Shown here piece by piece: positions 57,653-64,000 of a stretch of 64,000 nt of DNA. The stretch's first letter is position 1, and each line of letters begins with the position of its first letter. The translations under genes were made by a program, and so were the position numbers. Under the pieces are notes generated by a model. It had not been told where the DNA came from. It saw nothing but the letters and a program-made list of their open reading frames with translations, and searched no databases. The stretch is taken from positions 62,001 to 126,000 of the forward strand of contig JASANE010024733.1 in NCBI GenBank assembly GCA_030248225.1, given 5' to 3'. The DNA comes from Trileptium ribeirensis (Eukaryota > Nematoda > Enoplea > Enoplida > Thoracostomopsidae).

Positions 57653-57917
57653 AATGTTTATTAAAATAATTAATTAAATGCTTGACCACAATAGGTTTAA
57701 GTAAATTTTTCTTTTTAGAACTAGAAATACGTTTGCTTGCAATACTTTTAAGAACTTTCCTCTTGGTTTTGGTATTTTTGATGATATTATATGCAATTTC
57801 TGCAAATGTGTTAAGTAAAGACTGAGGTGCAACTTTAATTACAGCAGATATAACTTTAGCTGATGATCTCTCCAGAAACTGTAGTGCCGCTAGATTACGT
57901 TCAACCGTTCGAGACAT
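57642..57917 (-). CDS. Small conserved Maverick protein (first of two)
   Basis: An intact 91-residue frame from MSRTVERNLAALQFLERSSA to TAA 57642. The middle reads LLNTFAEIAYNIIKNT and the end is basic (KRKVLKSIASKRISSSKKKN). The helical, Lys-rich pattern with a conserved L-x-E-x-x-x-N-I-x-x-x segment is typical of a small ORF between ATPase and capsid genes in Mavericks. Function unknown. The in-frame ATG at 57974 is further upstream; 57917 is preferred because family similarity starts there. Confidence 0.55.
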   Translation of the reverse strand: MSRTVERNLAALQFLERSSAKVISAVIKVAPQSLLNTFAEIAYNIIKNTKTKRKVLKSIASKRISSSKKKNLLKPIVVKHLINYFNKHYGT

Positions 57918-57945
57918 GTTTAATAAATCTAAAATTAAACTTTTT

Positions 57946-58710
57946 TTAAGAATAAACAAACATCTGACTGTCATCAGGAAAAATACATTGTCTCATCCTG
58001 AGCACACTTTCTGTAGCTGGTTTCAGATCAAGAAATAGATAACCATATGGTTTCTTTGTTGCTTGCTCAAATGCGCTTGAGAGAAAGTCTGGTTTTGAAC
58101 GCCACATTTGCCTTCCCAGGGCATGTATCATGGACTGATCTCTAAAGTTGTGGAAGAGAACCATATACATGTATTTGCCTTCATGATACAAATTCTGTGT
58201 AACAAAAATTGTGCTTAACTTATCATGACGCATACGAGAAAATGCTGCTGCAAGCTTTTTATCTATTGATCTATTTATCTATTATCATATTTGAGGCCTC
58301 AATCATTAAATCAACCAATACACATAAAACGTGTCCTGTGCCTGCGGGAAATTCAGAGGGTATACCTTCATGTAATTCAAAGTTGTGTATTTCATTCAAC
58401 ATTTTAGCATATATATCTTGAAAAATACTGTAACAGTATAAAATTTTCTCCACCTTTTCATCAAACTACATGTGTTTAAGCAATTTGTGAATCCAAAATG
58501 TTTTTTCACTTCCAGTTTGACCACTTACAACACATGTGAACGGTAATTCCAAAGGTAAAAGTACTTTATCACAGCTTTCAAATGATGACATAGTTTGAGC
58601 TGTACAAATTTTCTTATGTCTTTGTAAATGTTGACGAGAAGTATAAGATCGTTCACACTGCTACATACATGCTTCATGATTAGCTTTCAACAAAGGTTAA
58701 GTCTTTTTAA
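57946..58710 (-). pseudogene. Polinton packaging ATPase with N-terminal zinc finger, broken
   Basis: A FtsK/HerA-type genome-packaging ATPase. Near 58640-58710 the minus strand reads CERSYTSRQHLQRHKKIC, a C2HC/C2H2-type finger, with TAG where a residue of its first Cys loop should be. The same frame continues MSSFESCDKVLLPLELPF to VVSGQTGSEKTFWIHKLL at about 58475-58535. In this Walker A the last Gly before Lys-Thr is Glu. Walker B is HVLCVLVDLMIEA (about 58300-58340). After stops near 58271 and a frame change, 58233-57946 reads LSTIFVTQNLYHEGKYM, HNFRDQSMIHALGRQMW and KPYGYLFLDLKP. All family parts are present but inactivated. Confidence 0.85.
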
Positions 58711-58751
58711 GAGTTTTATACGTTTACAATTACGTGTATCCTTTATATCCC

Positions 58752-58835
58752 TATATCCCTAAGGGTACAGCTTGTACCCCGTATGGGTACGGTCTGTACC
58801 CTTATGGGTACGGATTGTACCCTACAGCGGTTGTA
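58752..58835. repeat. Palindromic GGGTACRG...TGTACCC repeats between integrase and ATPase
   Basis: Three consecutive units of GGGTAC-GGTCT-GTACCC type begin at 58763, 58785 and 58806, about 21-22 bp apart. Each is a small inverted repeat. They fill the gap between the integrase end (58855) and the ATPase start (about 58710), where they could act as a terminator or regulatory element. Confidence 0.85.
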
Positions 58836-58854
58836 AATCCTTTTCATGTACCCA

Positions 58855-59891
58855 TTAATTCATTGATTTAGGGTATCCAAACCACTTTACAAGGTACTCT
58901 ACACGCCTTTTGGTCTTGCGTTTGCGTACAATTTTCTCAATTTTATATGAATCAACCACTACTTTAACGTTTTGCAACTCTTGCTTATAAAATCTTCCCA
59001 ATATAGTTTCATTATTTGCGACTTCCAGCTCATAAACTGGAGGATTGAATACTAGTTGTTTACTTATTGTAAACACTTCACGTGACCACAGCTGATTAAA
59101 TACACGTTCAAATGAAATTGTTCAATTGAAACACGTACAATATCGCCTAGTTGAAATTTATATCGAACATCCACATTTTGCGCTGGAAATAACTTTTCGC
59201 GAATTTCATCCTCATTATCAACTTTTGAAGGTGTAAAACCATAACTGTTTTCTGTATTGTTATAACTTTCTACAAGTGATTGAAGATTATCTATATATAT
59301 ACGGGTATAGTTTGCTGTTAAATATTTATAAATTTTTGATTTCAAAGTACGTATAAAACGTTCGGCAATACTTGCTTTTATTTCCTTATTCTTAGCAGTA
59401 TAAACGTTTATACCATTTTCCTTGCAATAATCATATAACAGGTTATTTACAGACTTTTTACCATTATCTGTTTGAAAATTTTGAGGTTTAACTTGCTCAA
59501 AGACAGATTTTAATGCATTTAGAATAGTCTAAGCTGTCTTGTTCTTAACAGGTATAACCTAAGAATATTTGGAAAAGCAGTCAATAACAACAAGTAAATA
59601 TTTTTTATTATCATTATATGATGACAAGTTACTCATATTAGCTAAATCGGCCTGAAATAAACCATTTAAACCTTTAACAACAGTACGTCTACGCTGAAAT
59701 CTTAATCTTCTAGGTTTATGTAAAGTATATGTTTCCTGACCACGTAACCAATCTTGTACTTCTTTAAACTTTACATTATAACCTCGTTGTTTAGCTTCTC
59801 TATAGAGTTTAGGCGCACTTGAAAAACCTGCAATGCTTGTAGGGTTGTAGCATATATCTTTAAGTTTAGAATCCATTCTTAACCTTAACAA
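58855..59891 (-). pseudogene. Polinton integrase (rve core plus chromodomain), broken
   Basis: A DDE integrase that inserts the element into host DNA. From about 59870 it reads YNPTSIAGFSSAPKLYREA, VQDWLRGQETYTLHKPRR (the N-terminal zinc/HTH region), GLFQADLANMSNL with the first Asp, and DCFSKYS. In-frame TAG codons lie at 59559-59561 and 59529-59531. The same frame continues FQTDNGKKSVNN (second Asp) and KEIKASIAERFIRTLKSKIY (Glu), to about 59100. A frame change then gives VFTISKQLVFNPPVYELE and the chromodomain KIVRKRKTKRRVEYLVKWFG ending YP at about 58860. The catalytic triad is intact; the nonsense codons and frameshift inactivate it. Confidence 0.9.
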
Positions 59892-59925
59892 TAAAACACG
59901 TTTGTTTTTAAGACTTTATTAAACA

Positions 59926-62830
59926 TCAATATCAATATGCATAAGCAAATCATCATCGTCATCATCACAATTATTACTATTAGACAGATCAAGTAACAAT
60001 TCAACAAAATCTTTATCGCTAACACCATACACTTTATAATGTCCATAAGCATAAGAACTGATTCCATCGTTCAATATATATCTCTTATCGTTATATATAG
60101 ATAAGGTCTTCTTATTAAGTGTCACAGTATTCAACACACGTTTGGCACTGCGTATCATATTCATTTTATGTTTCATGTTACTACCACTGAAAAAATGTTG
60201 TAATAGTCTCGGTGTGACGAATATCTTTCTTCACAACACCCTTCTTTACACCCTTTACACGCTTCTTCTCAACTCCACTACACTTTATACTATACATCTT
60301 CGACCGCAGTCCAACAAATTCCTCGATGGGTTTACGAGCAGGCTCGTCTTTCATTTTACCAAGCACCTTTTTGTTCGTAGTTGAGAAGAGGGTCTGGTTT
60401 GAGGGGTAGCCGGAGATATCGAAGAAGGTTGCGTTTTCACGCATATCTTCGTAAATGTCTTTGGTTTCTACAGAATAACACAATGAGTCAGTATCCATAA
60501 ATAGTAGTTTACATTTATCATCATACGTTGCTTTCATATTATTGTAATGGAAATTGTACATGAGGGATTTTGATAGTTCTAAAACTGTAAACCCGACATA
60601 AATGGGTTTACACAGATTGACAGTTTTGCGATGCATTTTAACCGCAATCAAATCTTCGTTGAATATTGAGGACATGGAGTATCGGGGGTTCGCCACTAGC
60701 TTTTCAAATTTATTGTCATTAGTTATAAGTTTAATGTCAACATAAGCTCGCACATTCTCCATGGTCGTGCCGAATACAGCGTTATTGAGGAGTTTACACC
60801 AGTGTTTCTCAAAGTCGCTATTTGCGTTTTTACGCATTTCAGTATTAAAGTTGATATAGGGTTCCATCCATTGATACTGGTGGAAGGAAACGACACGATG
60901 CACTTTTTTTAAGTTCCATCCTAAGTGCAAGGTACTGCTGAAAGTTCCCGATATGCACAATATATCGCTGTGTATCGTTTAAGTTGGGAACCAGTTTTTC
61001 AACTGGTGCGGAACGATCTTGTTTGATCGAACTGCAATATGCAGTCAACATTGTATCGCTTATTTTTAAACGTTCTGGAATCAATGGGTAATCATTGTGA
61101 AGGTCAGAAGGTGATATGGATAATTTAAGTCCACTTTCAATATGTATCCAACATCACCATTTGGGTTGATTGAAGACCAATCGATTAAACCGATTTGCGA
61201 TATGGAAAGCCACTTGAAATTGTCGCAGGGGAGTATCTGTACTATCGACCAACCACATAAATTGTTGGCATCGAGGTACATGATATATCTGATTGTTCCC
61301 GTCGGGTGGTAACCATCAACGTATGGGTTGTTTGCTTTCGCATATCGCTGGAGATTACGGAGACGCCACCTCGAATTCCATCTTCGAAGAATGCGTACAT
61401 GTTGAGGCCGGAGATGAGATCCAGCTTGACGCCTGTCTTGGTAAGACAAGCATCCCATGCGAAGCTTGGAAGGGTAATGTAGTGAGCGGGGTCTAGCCGG
61501 AATTTACCTAGACAAAATAATCTGAAATTTTCGAAGACATCGCGGAAATGCAAAATATCAGTTTTGAGATAAAGATCATGGTATTGTCCGAGATTTTCAA
61601 TGTTCATTTCTCGCCAAACAGTTTGAGCTTGTTGGTAATCTTCGTCACCAATACCACATTCCGTGAGACTAGAATAAAAGTCTCGTTGAGGGGGTAACGC
61701 TGTTTCGTTGAAGCGGTCAGCGGAGTCCATATATTCATAAGGGTATATACCCTTGGGAAGCATTAAATTCAATTTATCACCAAATACATGCTTCATAGCT
61801 TGAAATTGATTAACTCTAGTTTTTTAAGATTGTCGACTAGCGTTTGGAGAGATGATGGAAGAAATTGGATGGTATCGATAAAACGAATTTTCCATCTAAC
61901 TTCTTCTTCAGCGACATCATCGTTTCCCAATATGAAATCGATATCGTCAACGTTTTCGTTCCAGCACTCACCATCATCATCCAGATCATCTCCCGCTTCA
62001 TCCATTATAAACGGATTACTAGCCTTCTTTGATTTCCGTTTGATGGAAAATGTCATATAATCCTCCATGCCTTTCGCAATACATTCAATCTCCAACCCCT
62101 TTTTCTCACATATTACACCAAGTTCTTGCATGATTAGATGACGGTCGTATCTTCGAAAATTGTGGAACAGTACAGTCACATCCCGATTAAGCCGATAGCT
62201 AATATTTCATTGTATGTGAGCTGCACCTCTGTAGCGACCACAAAGGTGACAATGATCGCGCGCTTTATCATCAGCATCCACAGGTTTATTACATATATAA
62301 CATTTTGATGTGTCATCAAAATCACATTGTTCAGTATCAGACAAGTTGAGGGGTTTATGAGGTATATTTTATATTGTTCAGACAGTTGGATTACATTATT
62401 AAGGAAATGTTTAACACTATTGTCTCCTCGATATATTATTGGTGCGCCGATTAGAATTTTGTCGTTACAACAGCCGAAACAACCAACAAGTCCATATCCA
62501 CATGAAGTATGACGTTGATATGGGTTGACGTAAGAAGTGGATGTTGACGGTTCACAGGTGTGAACCTTTTCGAGAATACATTCGAAATCCGCATATATCA
62601 CGTAAGGGCATCGTTGCATACGGTGAATGTTTTCAAATTGAAGTGTCGAATTGGATGGAGGTGTTTGGATTCGGGATGATTGATCATGTCGACAGCATTG
62701 TAAATGTTCGTCTCGCTTAGCTGTGGTATAACATGGGATCAAACATTTTGGACAAAAATATTTCATTACTTTGTAACGACGTTGATCATATAATGAGTCG
62801 TTTCCATTAGTATATGCAGCATGACTTAGC
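59926..62830 (-). pseudogene. Polinton protein-primed DNA polymerase B, broken
   Basis: A family B polymerase that copies the element. From about 62830 it reads YDQRRYKVMKYFCPKCLIPC, then ENIHRMQRCPYVIYADFE at about 62585-62620 (exonuclease motif I). A frameshift near 62370 leads to a zinc-binding CYICNKPVDADDKARDHCHLCGR-type stretch, with a TGA near 62207 in place of a Cys codon. VLFHNFRRYDRHLIM (motif II) follows at about 62175. The next pieces, 61796-61242 and 61458-61081, hold YPYEYMDSADRF, LGQYHDLYLKTDILHF and YLDANNLCGW (motif A, about 61249-61278). Then 61084-60845 and 60960-60181 carry KLLNNAVFGTTMENVR (motif B), KPIYVGFTVLELSKSLMY and FMDTDSL (motif C, about 60478-60500). The C-terminus is at 60176-59926 (YNDKRYILNDGISSYAYGHY). 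At least five frame breaks. The N-terminus beyond 62830 is missing. Confidence 0.93.
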
Positions 62831-64000
62831 TATCTGCAAGGCGTAGACCGCCACGCTATCGAAAATATCCGCGAAGAAGCCAATCTAACTAATCCAGAAA
62901 TCCTAGCAGTCTAGCGAAACTGCTGGTTTTGCAACATGTCACAAAAAATATTGAAAAATGTAAACACGGCGACACAGACTCTTCCAGAATTTAGCTATAA
63001 TTGCTAAAAAAATTGCCGTTGCTATATGCACTATGGGTCCAGGCGCCTTTACTCGAGATTCACGAATATTAATTTTTTCTTTGAAATATGTAACGGTTTA
63101 GGATTAAGCAACCCTAGAAAGTGTTTGCAGTTGCTCCGCCAACATAACAATGCTTCAGTTTGTTTTAGCTTGATTATTCTAAATCCTTGACGAGTGTAAT
63201 TACCATTCGAACTATACCTTTTTATTCTATAGCGTTACGTTTCCAGAGGTAAATTTGGACGCATTTTACAAAAGATACAAGTCTATTTAAGTGGCTTGGC
63301 ATAGGCAGCTATACATACTTCATAGTTGTCGAAAGTCTGGTTACGACGCTAAGGGTTGGTAAGGGTTGGACCCCCTCAAGCGATATTAACCCTCCCCCTT
63401 TCGCACGAAAAATTATAGCAATAAATTGGGAAAATCTGCAATAATCGGGGTTAATTTGAAAAAAACTGGGCCAAAAGGTGGGGCCGTGGACGGTCTATCC
63501 TCTAAGACTTCATTGCCGACCGTCAATCCCCCTGCCTAAGCCAACGGACCTTCGACATATATGCTCATAGGGAGAATATCCCTCTGAGGCTCATATCCCA
63601 TAAGCAGAACATATCTCATGCTGAGAGGTAGCCAAAGCTTCTAAACCCCACTAAAGCGCTGCATCCACGCTTCCCCGCCCAGAGCCTGCAGAAACAGGCT
63701 ATTGTTGAAGTTTTATGGGATAATTGATAAAATTAAAAAATTTGAGCCTCAAAAATACCCCTACCTGACAACCACCCTGAGACTTCGGACCTTATGTATG
63801 TATATCTATACAGGCGACTCCTTTTGTAGCTGCTCAACAGAAGAACAACATTAACATGACAAAAAATTTATTGAATTTATACAGGAAACACAGAAACAAA
63901 CATATTCATGATTAGTGTACAAAACTATACTCGGCTCAAGTTCTAAAACCAGACCAGCCCTGAAAAGCCATATTCTCAATTTTACCCTGCGTTAAATTAT
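62831..64000. other. Sequence beyond the Polinton, nothing certain
   Basis: AT-rich non-coding sequence. Small hairpins occur near 63565-63610 (AGGGAGAATATCCCT). A short stretch near 63350-63520 has GGGTTGG and GGGGCCGTGGACGG blocks reminiscent of the inverted-repeat elements, but no matching ends were found. No ARPC2 exon, RNA gene or Polinton terminal repeat recognised. Confidence 0.4.

Larger units (their letters stand above)
53400..62830 (-). mobile_element. Maverick/Polinton element, decayed, antisense to ARPC2
   Basis: About 9.4 kb on the minus strand with the hallmark set: protein-primed family B polymerase, retroviral-type integrase with chromodomain, packaging ATPase, two small Maverick proteins and two probable capsid-type proteins, plus NADAR and TBP-like genes. 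All run the same way and are closely packed or overlapping. Every long gene has frameshifts or stops. I found no long terminal inverted repeats and no adenovirus-type cysteine protease, so one or both ends are probably lost. The upper border is near 62830, where polymerase similarity ends; the lower border is uncertain. Confidence 0.9.

Noticed and set aside
53000..62830. A toxin partner (DarT-like ADP-ribosyltransferase) for NADAR
   Set aside because: I looked for one next to the NADAR gene and saw none; the neighbours are a small Maverick protein and the TBP-like gene.
62831..64000. Polinton terminal inverted repeat or last ARPC2 exon
   Set aside because: No inverted match to the 51-54 kb region and no ARPC2-like coding segment could be seen.
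1..64000. tRNA or rRNA genes
   Set aside because: No cloverleaf with A and B boxes or rRNA core sequence was recognised by eye; a dedicated search would be needed to exclude them.

Overview
This is a piece of an animal genome, almost certainly an invertebrate: AT-rich, intron-split, and packed with transposable-element remains. The one clear host gene is ARPC2, the p34 subunit of the actin-nucleating Arp2/3 complex. It lies on the + strand and seven coding exons can be read: 20145-20218, 29728-29786, 31139-31192, 35489-35537, 36148-36334, 42812-42905/43198-43324 and 51162-51262 (eight segments counting the paired ones separately). Their GT/AG borders and codon phases fit together, except that one very small exon between 20218 and 29728 was not found. 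The C-terminal exon was not found after 51262 either. The phylum cannot be fixed from these data.

Layout. 1-20 kb, upstream of ARPC2: a short inverted-repeat element (1968-2317); an eroded RNase H-bearing LINE (3.5-5.0 kb); a complete but mutated hAT element (5898-8512); and a tandem repeat with a unit near 1.86 kb (8.9-17.1 kb). That repeat is interrupted by a 3,952-bp pogo/Tigger-type element with perfect ends and a TA target duplication (11038-14989). A second LINE reverse transcriptase follows (17.2-18.1 kb). 20-51 kb, ARPC2 introns: LINE remnants, AC/TA-rich arrays, a 354-bp tandem repeat, a 22-bp minisatellite, a dispersed ~165-bp satellite-like unit, more short inverted-repeat elements, and an antisense Ty3/gypsy retrotransposon truncated in its integrase (47.2-50.1 kb). 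52-53 kb: a GC-richer stretch with a possible secreted-protein gene or pseudogene.

53-62.8 kb holds an antisense, decayed Maverick/Polinton (virus-like self-synthesising transposon). Reading down the minus strand it carries protein-primed DNA polymerase B, a chromodomain integrase, a zinc-finger/packaging ATPase, two small conserved Maverick proteins, a NADAR-domain protein, a TATA-box-binding-protein-like protein, a probable minor structural protein, a probable major capsid protein and a small membrane-type ORF. NADAR and TBP overlap by four bases (ATGA). They are not part of the standard Polinton set as I know it, and are the most interesting content of the window. All the Polinton genes carry frameshifts or stops, so this copy is a fossil; intact relatives may exist elsewhere in the genome.
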